A program made the position numbers and the translations under genes. A model generated the notes under the pieces. The model was not told where the DNA came from. It did not search any database and was given only the letters and a program-made list of their open reading frames with translations. Positions 48,259 to 57,428 of a stretch of DNA of 64,000 nt are shown piece after piece. Origin of the DNA: Breznakiella homolactica (GTDB lineage Bacteria > Spirochaetota > Spirochaetia > Treponematales > Breznakiellaceae); the NCBI RefSeq assembly GCF_016616095.2, contig NZ_CP067089.2, positions 3,100,001 through 3,164,000 on the forward strand. Direction: 5' to 3'. The first letter of the stretch is position 1. Every line of letters starts with the position of its first letter.

Positions 48259-49465
48259 GGGCAATTACTTTAAGGATTTTCCAGACGGAAAAGGATATTT
48301 CGGTGAATACGGCGGATCATACGTACCGGAGGTGCTTCAGCGGGAAATGGATAAGATCAATGACGCGTACTTTTCCATAAGCAAATCCCATGAATTTATT
48401 TCCGAACTCCGGAATATACGGAAACATTTCCAGGGCCGGCCAACGCCGGTGTATTTCTGCAAAAACCTTTCAAACCGCTGCGGCGGACGGATTTATCTTA
48501 AACGGGAAGATCTCAACCATACCGGAGCGCATAAGCTTAACCATTGCATGGGAGAAGGTCTCCTGGCAAAGTATATGGGCAAGAAAAGGCTGATCGCCGA
48601 AACCGGCGCCGGCCAGCACGGTGTGGCCCTGGCAACGGCGGCGGCGTATTTCGGGCTGGAATGCGAGATCCACATGGGCGAGGTCGACATAGCCAAGGAA
48701 CATCCCAATGTGGTCCGGATGCGGCTTCTGGGGGCCGAGGTTGTCCCCGTTTCAAAAGGACTCAAGACACTGAAGGAAGCGGTGGACTCGGCCTTTGAGG
48801 CGTATCTCCAGGATCCTGAAAACACGATTTACTGTATCGGAAGTGTCATGGGCCCCCACCCGTTCCCCATGATGGTCAGGGATTTCCAGCGGGTGGTCGG
48901 CATTGAAGCCCGGGAACAGTTTTTTGACATGACCGGGGAACTCCCCGACACGGTCACCGCCTGTGTGGGCGGCGGCTCCAACGCCATGGGGATTTTTTCC
49001 GGATTCCTGGATGACGAAGCGGTCCGCCTGATGGGGGTCGAACCCGCGGGCCGTTCCCTGAAAATCGGGGACCATGCCGCGAGTCTCACCTTCGGCAAAC
49101 CCGGAGTCCTTCACGGATCGAAGAATTACATGCTCCAGGATGAAGCGGGAGAACCCCAGCCGGTATATTCCATCGCCAGCGGTCTGGATTACCCCGGGTC
49201 CGGCCCGGAACACTGTATGCTCAAGGATCTTGGCCGGGTGGAATACACCACCGCGGATGATGAGGAATGTCTGAATGCGTTTTATACCCTTTCCCGGGTG
49301 GAGGGAATCATCCCTGCCCTGGAGAGTTCCCATGCCCTGGCCTACGCCATGAAGTACGCGGAGCAAAATCCCCGCAAATCAATTCTGGTTAATCTTTCCG
49401 GCCGGGGAGACAAGGATATTGATTTTGTTGTTGAGAATTACGGGGTCAGGGAAATAGCAGAGTAA
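48257..49465 (+). CDS. trpB: Tryptophan synthase beta chain
   Basis: A 402-residue PLP enzyme that joins indole and serine to make tryptophan. The N-terminus has [15 protein letters not shown], the PLP lysine is Lys93 in HTGAHKLN, and the phosphate-binding [10 protein letters not shown] and C-terminal [11 protein letters not shown] are present; type 1 (TrpB1) by length and N-terminus. trpA and the rest of the pathway are not adjacent, so it may salvage indole, for instance from a gut community. AAGGAG precedes the ATG; the operator overlapping the start implies regulation on its own. Confidence 0.95.
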   Translation: MGNYFKDFPDGKGYFGEYGGSYVPEVLQREMDKINDAYFSISKSHEFISELRNIRKHFQGRPTPVYFCKNLSNRCGGRIYLKREDLNHTGAHKLNHCMGEGLLAKYMGKKRLIAETGAGQHGVALATAAAYFGLECEIHMGEVDIAKEHPNVVRMRLLGAEVVPVSKGLKTLKEAVDSAFEAYLQDPENTIYCIGSVMGPHPFPMMVRDFQRVVGIEAREQFFDMTGELPDTVTACVGGGSNAMGIFSGFLDDEAVRLMGVEPAGRSLKIGDHAASLTFGKPGVLHGSKNYMLQDEAGEPQPVYSIASGLDYPGSGPEHCMLKDLGRVEYTTADDEECLNAFYTLSRVEGIIPALESSHALAYAMKYAEQNPRKSILVNLSGRGDKDIDFVVENYGVREIAE

Positions 49466-49494
49466 TTGAATCCCTACTCATCAGCGGCAGCGTA

Positions 49495-49528
49495 CCCGCA
49501 GTATGCAGAAGGATCCATATACTGCGGG
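49495..49528. other. Hairpin between trpB and the next lipoprotein gene
   Basis: CCCGCAGTAT (49495-49504) and ATACTGCGGG (49519-49528) form a 10-base stem with a 14-base loop. No T-run follows, so a role as trpB terminator is doubtful. The loop edge CAGAAGGATCC faintly recalls the CAGAAGCATGG element ends. Confidence 0.45.
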
Positions 49529-49592
49529 CACCCTGGGATTTATTGCACCTTTCACTGATTAACGGTACTCTGAGAACAGTGCGGAGGTGTTT

Positions 49593-50114
49593 ATGAAGAA
49601 CCATTATCCTGTGATCTGCATCCTGCTTTCAGTTTTCCTGGCAGGATGCGCGGCCGTGCCTGACGCGGTCTCGGATAATTCAACCATGTTAGTCGGGGAA
49701 GTGTACTTTACCGGAAAAAACCTCACCGGAACACCGTCATTAAACAGCGGATTATCAAAGAATGCCACGGAAGTAACCATCGCCGATGGTAACGGAAATG
49801 AGTATCTGCTCAAGACTGACCGGGCCGGAATATTTTACCTGCCCAATATCCAGGAGGGTCCGTACTATTTAGTAAAACTGCTCAAGCGGTCCGACCGGGG
49901 CGGATGGGTTTCCGTTACCCTTAATCCCCGGTTTGAGTTTCCCGTAACCGGCGGAAGAGTCAACAATGCCGGCAGAATTGAATGGCACAGGGATGGTAAA
50001 AAATCAAGCTTTACCTATAGTGAGACCTATGAACCGGTTAAAAGCGATTTTGGAAAAAGATATAAAAAATCAAACTGGAATACCATGTCCTGGGTAAATG
50101 TGCCGCTGAAATAA
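49593..50114 (+). CDS. Hypothetical lipoprotein
   Basis: A 173-residue lipoprotein (MKNHYPVICILLSVFLAGC, lipobox LAGC). The mature part has a carboxypeptidase-regulatory-like beta sandwich pattern: VTIADGNGNEYLLKTDRAG and FYLPNIQEGPYYLVKLL, typical of small prealbumin-like domains that decorate surface proteins. A GTG/TTT/ATG run is present; GGAGG at 49583-49587 selects ATG 49593. It is followed 14 bases later by a membrane protein gene. Confidence 0.7.
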   Translation: MKNHYPVICILLSVFLAGCAAVPDAVSDNSTMLVGEVYFTGKNLTGTPSLNSGLSKNATEVTIADGNGNEYLLKTDRAGIFYLPNIQEGPYYLVKLLKRSDRGGWVSVTLNPRFEFPVTGGRVNNAGRIEWHRDGKKSSFTYSETYEPVKSDFGKRYKKSNWNTMSWVNVPLK

Positions 50115-50128
50115 TAATCATTCAAATT

Positions 50129-50680
50129 ATGGCAGGAAATACAATTCAAAGGAAACGCTATACAAATACTATAAAACTCAATCTGGCGGACGAAACCCAA
50201 ATATTTGATCCTTTTTCAATCTCACCGAAAGGATTTCTCAGTATCAGCGGTACGGCGGCTGATGAAAATTTAAGAATCAATAATGAAATAATCGAATACT
50301 TGAAACGTGAAATAGAGTACATCCCAATCATTAACAATTTAAGTATAGAGATAGAAATGCCCCCGCAGAAAACAGAAATTTTAAAACAGTTAATCAATAA
50401 AAAATTAAGGCGGGAAATCGATAACCTCCTGAAAGAGAATAAGCGGAAAAAGAGGACCGCGGGTATATTAACTTTTTTTGGATTGGCTGTATTTTCAATA
50501 TACACTATAGTACCGTATTTTAGGGACAGAGCGGCCCTTAATGAACTGTTTGTAATAATGAGCTGGGTGCTGATATGGCGCGCGGTGGAATTATTCTTTT
50601 TCGAAAGGGCCGGAAATAATCTTAAAAGAAGAAGGCTTTTACAAATCTATTCAGCGGATTATAAAAGAAAAAACCCCTGA
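50129..50680 (+). CDS. Hypothetical membrane protein
   Basis: A 183-residue protein with a soluble N-terminal half (ADETQIFDPFSISPKGFLSI), a charged helix (LKQLINKKLRREIDNLLKEN), and two adjoining membrane helices (TAGILTFFGLAVFSIYTIV and LFVIMSWVLIWRAVELFFF). The C-terminus is strongly basic. No family is recognised. AT-rich, unlike the lipoprotein gene before it, and without a clear ribosome site, so coupling to that gene is possible. Confidence 0.6.
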   Translation: MAGNTIQRKRYTNTIKLNLADETQIFDPFSISPKGFLSISGTAADENLRINNEIIEYLKREIEYIPIINNLSIEIEMPPQKTEILKQLINKKLRREIDNLLKENKRKKRTAGILTFFGLAVFSIYTIVPYFRDRAALNELFVIMSWVLIWRAVELFFFERAGNNLKRRRLLQIYSADYKRKNP

Positions 50681-50731
50681 ACCCGGCGGCCGGTATACCA
50701 GGCTGCCGGGTCCCGCGGCGTTAGGTAAGCC

Positions 50732-52234
50732 TTACTGGTCAGTATTCTGCTGATTCACGGTTTTGTATTTTTTTGTATCGGGATCCCATACATAGGTATT
50801 CCAGGCCAGTTCCAGATACTCATCATCAATAATTTCCAGTATGGTAAATCCGTTTCCGGTATATTCCGCGGGCGGAAATATTGATTCAAAATTGATGAAC
50901 ACGGGAACCGCGCACAGTTCTTCAAAAATATTTGCCGGGGTATTAAATCCGTAAACACAAAAAACATAGCCAACATTCTGATTCTGTGAGAATAACGCTA
51001 TTTCATTAATCCCATCATGATTAAAATCACCCATTGAGATTGCTTCGTTTCCAAGGATGGTTCCGCCTATTTTTTCCATTAACGCCTGCTTGTGATGTAA
51101 AAGCAGCGCGATTTGCCCGCAGAAAAAACTGCCGGTGATTTTTTGATTTTCATCAAAGGTATACAAATAAAAAATTTGGCCTTTCTGATTATTCCAGCAT
51201 ACGAGAAATGTCAGCAAATCCGGGATTACATTGTCCGCCGCCGCGATTGCGGATATATTCATGAGGTCGGTGATCTTCATGGAAGTATTTTCAAATCCGT
51301 AAAAGTCACTCTGGTATTTTTCAATCTCATTCCGGTAGTACTCAACCGGGAAAACCATCCGCGCCGTGTTTTCATTTTTGCGGGAGGATTCCCGGTTATG
51401 GGTATTGCCGGATGATTCTCCGGCGGCCGCGTATTTTTCCGCGTTAGTAAAGAATTCGTTGGGTATGGCCAGATCAACACCCAGTACGGCGTTTAATCCG
51501 TTGATTTTGCCTATATGCTTGGCAATGGTTACGAACATTCTCCCCGAAAAGTAATCCTCATAGTATTCCGTTGCGACCGCCGCCCCATCCGCGTCCATGG
51601 CCAGTATATACCAATACCGTTCCGTTGGGTTCCAATTACCGTCGGGGATCCAGCCATCGCTGAAGACAGCGGTATTATCGGAAAAAGCGACGTATACTAT
51701 TCCTCCATCGGTTTTATCATTGGCAAACCTGACGCATGCATCTTCAACGGCTTTTTTGGTATCAAGTATAATTAGCGTACTGCCGATTTCATCAAGTAAT
51801 TTCTTCTGGCTGTCCAGCCAACTGTCGTACGCGGCCGCGTTTTTTATTTCCGCGCTGTTTATCGAATAATCTATTTTTAAGCCGCCGTTTTTTACTTCCA
51901 GATCATCCTCAAGTATTTTGATTTCCACATCATGCTTTGACGGAAACCAATGGTCATATTCATTTACCGTTATTTCCGCTTCAATGGTATCATTCCTGAA
52001 ATATATCTTCTCAAAATCCCCTATTACCGCGTCTGTCCAATAATACTGCCAGCCGGCTTTTAATTCAAAGTCATGAGTAATGTTTTCTCTGTCCGTCACC
52101 AGCAGTACGGCGTTACTTGGGCCATTCAGAATTTCCAGTGACTTTCTGCATGGGACAGAAAAACAGCCGGATACTGTCAGGCACAATACAGTCAGAGAAA
52201 AAAGCATTACACAGGTCCCCGTTTTATTTGCCAC
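50732..52234 (-). CDS. Hypothetical lipoprotein with FG-GAP-like stretch
   Basis: A 500-residue lipoprotein (CVMLFSLTVLCLTVSGC, lipobox VSGC). Near residue 420 the segment SMGDFNHDGINEIALFSQNQ has the DxNxDGxxE calcium-loop form of FG-GAP/VCBS repeats; otherwise mixed alpha/beta with no recognised enzyme domain. GTG at 52234 has AAGGAAA nine bases ahead; ATG 52207 is the alternative. It overlaps the Nudix stop by 11 bases and is probably co-transcribed with it. Confidence 0.65.
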   Translation of the reverse strand: MANKTGTCVMLFSLTVLCLTVSGCFSVPCRKSLEILNGPSNAVLLVTDRENITHDFELKAGWQYYWTDAVIGDFEKIYFRNDTIEAEITVNEYDHWFPSKHDVEIKILEDDLEVKNGGLKIDYSINSAEIKNAAAYDSWLDSQKKLLDEIGSTLIILDTKKAVEDACVRFANDKTDGGIVYVAFSDNTAVFSDGWIPDGNWNPTERYWYILAMDADGAAVATEYYEDYFSGRMFVTIAKHIGKINGLNAVLGVDLAIPNEFFTNAEKYAAAGESSGNTHNRESSRKNENTARMVFPVEYYRNEIEKYQSDFYGFENTSMKITDLMNISAIAAADNVIPDLLTFLVCWNNQKGQIFYLYTFDENQKITGSFFCGQIALLLHHKQALMEKIGGTILGNEAISMGDFNHDGINEIALFSQNQNVGYVFCVYGFNTPANIFEELCAVPVFINFESIFPPAEYTGNGFTILEIIDDEYLELAWNTYVWDPDTKKYKTVNQQNTDQ

Positions 52235-52751
52235 TGCGAATTTCCTTTTTATGGTCCCCGGTGCCGCAGTATTTTTCCAGGGTTCCGATATGCATTGGAT
52301 AAAACATTTCTTTGTTTTCCAGGAGTTTTTTCAATTCCCGCTTTTTTATCCACCGTATGTTTTTTGACTCATCGCTTTCTTTTTGTACGGACCAGCCGTT
52401 CTGTACGGTACACAAAAATATCTGGACAATTACCGGATAATACCCTTCCAGATTCTGAGCGTTGCTGTATGTTTCATAGCTTAATACTTTGTATCCGTTT
52501 TTTTCTATAACCGCGGATTGGGCTTCTCCGTCAATTTTTGCAACAGTTAATCCCGTCTCCTCAAATATTTCTCTGCGCAGACAATCATAGATATTTTCGT
52601 ATTCCCGTACTTTGCCGGCGGGTATTTCTATCAGGCCCTTTTCAGCCTCAAAATCATTCTTCACCCTATCCTGGATCAGGATATATTCTTCCCCGTTTTT
52701 TTCCGTAACAATAATTCCGCCCGCCGCGGGGATAGAAAATCTTTCCTTCAT
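52224..52751 (-). CDS. Nudix hydrolase
   Basis: A 175-residue Nudix protein of the ADP-ribose pyrophosphatase-like group. The Nudix box is complete: G-KVREYENIYDCLRREIFEETGL fits GX5EX7REUXEEXGU at about residues 50-72. It should cleave a nucleoside diphosphate linked to another group; the substrate is unknown. ATG 52751 is preceded by AGGAG; the upstream frame is AT-rich and non-coding. Confidence 0.85.
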   Translation of the reverse strand: MKERFSIPAAGGIIVTEKNGEEYILIQDRVKNDFEAEKGLIEIPAGKVREYENIYDCLRREIFEETGLTVAKIDGEAQSAVIEKNGYKVLSYETYSNAQNLEGYYPVIVQIFLCTVQNGWSVQKESDESKNIRWIKKRELKKLLENKEMFYPMHIGTLEKYCGTGDHKKEIRSGK

Positions 52752-52813
52752 TATTTCTCCTGATTTTTCAGATGCCGGGTCGAGGCCGCACACGTTTTGC
52801 CGGTTTAATCATA

Positions 52814-53446
52814 TTAAAAAAGTATTATGCCAAATAACTCGAACGCGATTTTATAGCTCGCGAATACTAGTATCACCGGTATTATCAGTAATTGATAATA
52901 TTTTGTCTTCTTCTTCAGCGCGTATCCTTTAATAATACATAACAGCGGCAGTAATATAAAGTTAGCTTTCCAAATGGACGTAAAATATTCAAAACTATGT
53001 ATTGACATGACAATGGTAAACAGCAAATACAGACTATTAATTGCGGTCAGTATTATTCCCGCAGGCAGCTTATTTTTCCAAAAGATATGTAAATACTTCA
53101 GATTAAAAAATATGGGTGTTATGAATAACGTCAAGAATGTCATGAATAATGATCGCTGGAGTATATATTTTCTGTACGCAATATCACTGTTCTCAATGGT
53201 CCCGGTATTATTATTTTCTATCGGAAATGTTTTCTTTAAATTAAGCGCGATGCGTTCGTCTTCATCCCTGACATATACGCGGATCGGTCCGACTATTAAA
53301 TCATCGCCGGTATATAATTTTGACCCGCCGAATAAGTTTTGAACATCCAGATTTTTTATAAAATACGGAATGGTATGTCTCTGTAATATTTCCGCAAACT
53401 GCAGCGCGCGGGTTTCACTGTTTGTTGAAAATACGCATTTTTCCAT
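52814..53446 (-). CDS. Membrane protein with DUF2007-like N-terminal domain
   Basis: A 210-residue protein. Residues 1-75 resemble the small DUF2007 signal-transducing domain (CVFSTNSETRALQFAEILQR, GDDLIVGPIRVYVRDEDERI). Four membrane helices follow (from QRSLFMTFLTLFITPIFF to VILVFASYKIAFELFG). The role is unknown. ATG 53446 is chosen over the TTG before it. Confidence 0.65.
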   Translation of the reverse strand: MEKCVFSTNSETRALQFAEILQRHTIPYFIKNLDVQNLFGGSKLYTGDDLIVGPIRVYVRDEDERIALNLKKTFPIENNNTGTIENSDIAYRKYILQRSLFMTFLTLFITPIFFNLKYLHIFWKNKLPAGIILTAINSLYLLFTIVMSIHSFEYFTSIWKANFILLPLLCIIKGYALKKKTKYYQLLIIPVILVFASYKIAFELFGIILF

Positions 53447-53521
53447 CAAGCCCTGCCTGCTATTCGAGTCTGTTTATTATTACCGGACAGCCATATTGGT
53501 ACGCCTCCGCGGGATATACCG

Positions 53522-54295
53522 CTAGCCACTGTCCAGCTCTTCGGGGTTATCAATGGTGAACGTATCAATACCGTACGACATTAATCTTTTTGCCGTTCCG
53601 AGATTCTGCCCTGTCCCCCAGGCGCCGCAGATAAACCCGGTGGCTTTTACTTTTTCGATTATTTCTTTCGCCTTAATCCTTGGTCCGCATAATAGTATTG
53701 CCGTGACATTGCGGGAAGCCGCTTTTTCCAATATGCCGTCAATTTCATCTTCGGAATAATTCGGCAGCGCGTCCGGATTCGCAGAAACCAACGCCGTTAA
53801 ATCGGCCGTTCCTTCACTGCCGTCTTCCTGCTCCGGCTTTACGATCCATCCAACGGGTATACCGCTGTTGTGTTCTTTGATTTCCCGGATCATCTCCAAA
53901 TCAAAAGAAGTCAGAATATAATTTTTAAGGGCGCTGAGCTTTTCCGGGAGCGTATGAACCGTTTCTTTGTTGTTTCCTTTTATATGGATCTGCTGGAAAA
54001 TATGGCCAGGGATTATTTCCTGAATTTCTTTAAAAGACGCCGCGCGGCAAGGCCCGTATTTCTCATTTCCGGTATTGATTTTTTCCAGCTCCGGCCATGA
54101 CAGATTATCAATATCGAGGTTATGCTCTTTTAGTAACCGGGGCTCGATAAGCACGATTCTTCGGTCTTCGCAATAGGCGACATCGTATTCGATGGCCTGT
54201 GCCCCGTAACCGACGGCCCATTGTATGGTCAGCAGGCTATTCGGCGGATACCCCAGTGATCTGCCGCCGCCTCTATGATAAACAGGTATACTCAT
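53522..54295 (-). CDS. Glycerophosphodiester phosphodiesterase family protein, active site degenerate
   Basis: A 257-residue GDPD-fold protein: YHRGGGRS with the first catalytic His (residue 7), then GAQAIEYDVAYCEDRRIVL with the metal residues Glu36 and Asp38. But the usual PENT is PPNS, the second catalytic His of the HD motif is replaced (LIEPRLL), and the metal-binding ExK after strand 5 reads IHIKGN. C-terminal GFICGAWGTGQNLGTAKRL and the final IDTFTIDNPEEL match the family ends (VTN.P). It may have changed substrate or lost activity. No signal peptide. Confidence 0.75.
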   Translation of the reverse strand: MSIPVYHRGGGRSLGYPPNSLLTIQWAVGYGAQAIEYDVAYCEDRRIVLIEPRLLKEHNLDIDNLSWPELEKINTGNEKYGPCRAASFKEIQEIIPGHIFQQIHIKGNNKETVHTLPEKLSALKNYILTSFDLEMIREIKEHNSGIPVGWIVKPEQEDGSEGTADLTALVSANPDALPNYSEDEIDGILEKAASRNVTAILLCGPRIKAKEIIEKVKATGFICGAWGTGQNLGTAKRLMSYGIDTFTIDNPEELDSG

Positions 54296-54314
54296 TTATT
54301 TCTCTTAAAAAGCT

Positions 54315-54347
54315 TTCCCGCCCGGACCAATTTGTTCCGGACGGGAA
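54315..54347 (-). terminator. Terminator-like hairpin after the YD-repeat lipoprotein gene
   Basis: TTCCCG-C-CCGGA (54315-54326) pairs with TCCGG-A-CGGGAA (54336-54347) with one mismatch. On the minus strand it is followed by GCTTTTTAAG, a short U-tail. Confidence 0.55.
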
Positions 54348-54412
54348 TTATGGAAAAGTACTGATTTTAAAATGATAAGCTATAGATCTTTTATCCGTCT
54401 ACCCGGATAAAG

Positions 54413-55054
54413 TTAAAAGGCGTAATAGTCGTCGTGGTTAAAACTTGCCCGGCCATTTTCCCAAACAAACTGCCTTTCACTCCCGTCTGAACTATTAATA
54501 ATCTTATTCAACCTACCGTTTCCATCATATTCCCGGGTTGTTCTTATGTTTCCGTCCGAATCTGTCGTGGTGGTCCGTTTCCCTGAGCGGTCGTATTGGA
54601 AATCATAAGCAGATCGTAATATGTCAGGAGCATTATATCTTTCCTGTCGGATTTTTCTTCCGTCATCAAAAAAATAATGTGTATATGCCAATAACGTCCC
54701 ATCTGAAATACTTACCTCATTTAATCTTGTTAAAACATTATCGCTGTCATATTCATACTGTGCTTCGCCTATTTTAGAATTGAACTCATTATAATATTCT
54801 TCTTTAATGCGCTGACCCCGCGCATTGTTGGTATAGACATTCACACTAGTAAGTTCGCCTGAGGAAGTATCTAATGTTTCAGTTCTTGATAGAGAGCCAT
54901 TGTCGTTGTAGTAATAGACCCACTGCCGCGATGTTGATGGTTCAGTCTGTGTTTTAATTCTCATCGGACCGCCACCTGAGCCGCTGCCTGAGTCGCAGCT
55001 TCCAATAAAAAGAGCCAGCAGCAGTATCAAACCGGTCTTTATTATTTTTCGCAT
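54413..55054 (-). CDS. YD/RHS-like repeat lipoprotein
   Basis: A 213-residue lipoprotein (MRKIIKTGLILLLALFIGSC, lipobox IGSC) followed by a Gly/Ser spacer. The mature part is a run of YD-type repeats: WVYYYNDNGSLSRTETLD, AQYEYDSDNVLTRLNEVS, YDFQYDRSGKRTTTTDSDGN and TREYDGNGRLNKII. Such repeats form an extended beta sheet and bind carbohydrate or other surface ligands. GGAG six bases before fixes the ATG. Confidence 0.75.
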   Translation of the reverse strand: MRKIIKTGLILLLALFIGSCDSGSGSGGGPMRIKTQTEPSTSRQWVYYYNDNGSLSRTETLDTSSGELTSVNVYTNNARGQRIKEEYYNEFNSKIGEAQYEYDSDNVLTRLNEVSISDGTLLAYTHYFFDDGRKIRQERYNAPDILRSAYDFQYDRSGKRTTTTDSDGNIRTTREYDGNGRLNKIINSSDGSERQFVWENGRASFNHDDYYAF

Positions 55055-55115
55055 AATCATCTCCAAAGAATTGATTTCCACCGTTATATCAATGGTATAC
55101 AAAAAACGCGGATGG

Positions 55116-55493
55116 TTATTCTTTTATCCACGTACCATTAAACCCCGATGTATTGGAATTGGGATAAGAAAAATCAGAAATGGTCAGAGTTTTTTTATCA
55201 CCTGATAATTTAACTGTAGCCGTAGCCGTAATTGATGGAGACCAATTAAAGCTTATAATATCTCCATTTAATGAATAATCCCTGGTATATTGAACCGCAC
55301 CCGAATATTCATAACTGTACGTTGTTTCAGCAAATATAAGTTTAGTTGATGAAGTACCCTCCTTTGCCCACGTTCCCCGCAATGAGCTCGTTGTGACTTT
55401 ACTGGAAGACGTTGAACCATTATCACATCCCAAAAGCACGGTTAACGACACTAAACACGCGATTCCAACCAGCGCCAATTTCCACTTCTTCAT
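55116..55493 (-). CDS. Small lipocalin-like lipoprotein
   Basis: A 125-residue lipoprotein (MKKWKLALVGIACLVSLTVLLGC, lipobox LLGC). The mature domain begins LRGTWAKEG and ends FNGTWIKE, with alternating strands between (SLNGDIISFNWSPS, VKLSGDKKTLTISDF), the pattern of small lipocalin-like proteins found in many copies in treponemes. AAAGGAGG precedes the ATG. It shares its promoter region with the gene for the von Willebrand A lipoprotein (see 55530-55592). Confidence 0.7.
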   Translation of the reverse strand: MKKWKLALVGIACLVSLTVLLGCDNGSTSSSKVTTSSLRGTWAKEGTSSTKLIFAETTYSYEYSGAVQYTRDYSLNGDIISFNWSPSITATATVKLSGDKKTLTISDFSYPNSNTSGFNGTWIKE

Positions 55494-55529
55494 TGTAGCC
55501 TCCTTTAGGTGAAAAAGATTGATATCCTT

Positions 55530-55592
55530 GTACCGTGATTATACCACCGTATTCCTTTTTTTCCGGCTTTTTTAGATTTTTCCCTGGGAAAT
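55530..55592 (-). promoter_or_regulatory. Conserved promoter/operator, copy 1
   Basis: On the minus strand: a palindrome TTTCCC-A-GGGAAA (55591-55579), CCGGAA at the -35 place, and a perfect -10 TATAAT (55543-55538) followed by CACGGTAC. It lies 37 bases ahead of the lipocalin-like gene. The same arrangement recurs at 57429-57491. Confidence 0.65.
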
Positions 55593-55705
55593 GATATATT
55601 AAATTCTTTAACGTTAAAGAAATCGAAACCGTGCGAGTAAGTTGACGATACCAATGTGAAATGAGTATCTGCCCAAAACGGACAGCTTCCAATGCCGCCA
55701 ATTTT

Positions 55706-55768
55706 CGGGACAAAGCTAACGCAGCCGGTGAATGAGTCCGCAATGCCGGCAGCGTTAACTTTGTCCCG
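55706..55768. repeat. Long imperfect hairpin
   Basis: CGGGACAAAGCTAACGC (55706-55722) pairs with GCGTTAACTTTGTCCCG (55752-55768) with one mismatch, and the stem continues inward by GCCGG with CCGGC across an A-A mismatch, leaving a 17-base loop. It lies between the von Willebrand A gene stop and the next promoter. There is no T-run. Confidence 0.6.
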
Positions 55769-55798
55769 GGGAAAGTCATCTTCCCCAAACATAAGCGG

Positions 55799-57394
55799 TT
55801 ATTTTTTCGTCTTTGTCTGTATGGATTCCGCTTCATCAAGCAGTGTTAAAAAACCGCCGCGGTACCCGTCGGCATCGTCGCCTTTGGACTGCCGGGCCAT
55901 ATCCCTGACCAGACTGTACGTTGCGGTTCCTTTATACGGACTGTCCCGTAACAGCATACCAAAGGCGGCGACCGAGGCCGCGAAAGTAAAATCATCGGAC
56001 GCTGTGTTTTCTGCAGCTATGGAATCCGTTTTTACCGGAAAACTGATAAATTCGCTTACCGTCTCATTGGGATTTTTATACCGCATCTTTACCGTTAAAA
56101 GCTCATCCCAATACTGGTTTGCGGGTTGTTTAGCATTCGGTACTGAATATTTAAGGGGATCAACCTGTGGCAGACTATCCGCTTCCCGGCCGGGAGGGAT
56201 CAGTTCATAAAACGCGGTGACCCTGTGGCCGGCGCCTATATCGCCCGCGTCCACCGTGTCGTCATTAAATTCCTCCGACCGCATTACCCTGTTCTCGTAG
56301 CCGATCAGCCGGTAGGCGCCGACAAGCGACGGATTGAATTCAACCTGAATTTTTACGTCGCTGGCTATGGTGATAAGTGTTCCGTCCAGCTGTTTTACGA
56401 GCATCTTCTCGGCTTCTTCCATGGTATCGATATACCCGTAATTTCCGTTTCCTTTCGACGCTAACTGTTTGAGCATTCCGTCTTTATAATTATACATACC
56501 GAAACCGAGTACCGTTAACGAAACGCCGGTTTTGGCTTTTTCCTCGATAAGATCGGTAAGGTCGCTGCGGTTTGAAATGCCGACATTAAAATCTCCGTCG
56601 GTGCACAGAATTACCCTGTTAACGCCGCTGGGATCGAAATTTTCCTCGGCGAGTTTATAGGCAAGCTGTATTCCCGCGCCTCCCGCGGTGGAACCTCCCG
56701 CGGAGAGTTTACTGAAAGACGCCAGTATGCGTTCCTTATTGTCACAGCTTGTGGGCGGAAGCACCACCCCCGCCGCGCCGGCATACACGCAGATCGCGAC
56801 CCGGTCCGTTCCTTTCAGCTCATTGAGAAGGGCTTCCATCGCCGATTTAACCAGGGGCAGCTTATTGGGTTCATCCATGGAGCCCGATACATCCAGCAGG
56901 AAAACCAGGTTTACCTTCGGACGCTGCCCGGCGGGGAATTCTTTTCCTTTAACGGCGATCCTGGTTAAGAGATGATCCGTATTCCAGGGGCATTCCGCTG
57001 TTTCGGTATAGACCGCAAAGGGAGCACCGCTGTCAGGCGGCGGGTAATCGTAGTCAAAATAGTTTACCAGTTCTTCTATCCGGATGGCCGATTTCGGAGG
57101 CATTGAGCCATTCGATATGTACCGCCGCGCAATAGCGTACCCGGCGGTATCGACATCAATTGAAAACGTCGACAGCGGATTATTCTTCACGAGAAGGAAG
57201 GGGTTATCTTCAATGTGGTCAAAACCTTCCGTATTGAATTCTTCCTCCCCGTCAATTGTGTCAAACACCACATTGGCCGCGTACATTGAAGCGTAATCGG
57301 CCTCTTCATAGAGCGCTGTTTTCGGCGAATAGGAAGAACACGCGGAAAGAATGAACACCGCCAGAATGGTTTTCAGTAATTTCAAATTCTTCAT
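55799..57394 (-). CDS. von Willebrand factor A domain lipoprotein (YfbK-like)
   Basis: A 531-residue lipoprotein (MKNLKLLKTILAVFILSAC, lipobox LSAC). An N-terminal segment (NNPLSTFSIDVDTAGYAIAR) of the YfbK type precedes a VWA domain whose metal site begins VFLLDVSGSM and continues STAGGAGI and ILCTDGDFN; a DUF3520-like C-terminal domain ends in GYRGGFLTLLDEAE. VWA lipoproteins bind partner proteins through a metal ion; the partner is unknown. AGAGG precedes the ATG. It uses the second copy of the shared promoter. Confidence 0.85.
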   Translation of the reverse strand: MKNLKLLKTILAVFILSACSSYSPKTALYEEADYASMYAANVVFDTIDGEEEFNTEGFDHIEDNPFLLVKNNPLSTFSIDVDTAGYAIARRYISNGSMPPKSAIRIEELVNYFDYDYPPPDSGAPFAVYTETAECPWNTDHLLTRIAVKGKEFPAGQRPKVNLVFLLDVSGSMDEPNKLPLVKSAMEALLNELKGTDRVAICVYAGAAGVVLPPTSCDNKERILASFSKLSAGGSTAGGAGIQLAYKLAEENFDPSGVNRVILCTDGDFNVGISNRSDLTDLIEEKAKTGVSLTVLGFGMYNYKDGMLKQLASKGNGNYGYIDTMEEAEKMLVKQLDGTLITIASDVKIQVEFNPSLVGAYRLIGYENRVMRSEEFNDDTVDAGDIGAGHRVTAFYELIPPGREADSLPQVDPLKYSVPNAKQPANQYWDELLTVKMRYKNPNETVSEFISFPVKTDSIAAENTASDDFTFAASVAAFGMLLRDSPYKGTATYSLVRDMARQSKGDDADGYRGGFLTLLDEAESIQTKTKK

Positions 57395-57428
57395 ATTAAC
57401 CTCTTCCATGCTAAAAAATTGAAATCCG

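Noticed and set aside
53460..53480. Possible tRNA T-loop (TTCGAGTC)
   Set aside because: No acceptor stem, D-arm or anticodon arm can be folded around it. I saw no convincing tRNA, rRNA or CRISPR repeat in the window.
55706..55768. Integron attC site
   Set aside because: The hairpin has GTTAAC-type sequence near its loop, but lacks the RYYYAAC and GTTRRRY boxes at the outer ends and no integrase or cassette array is present.
55423..55839. 138-codon minus-strand open frame between the lipocalin-like and VWA genes
   Set aside because: It runs across the long hairpin, the promoter copy and the start of the lipocalin-like gene, has no ribosome site and no protein-like pattern.
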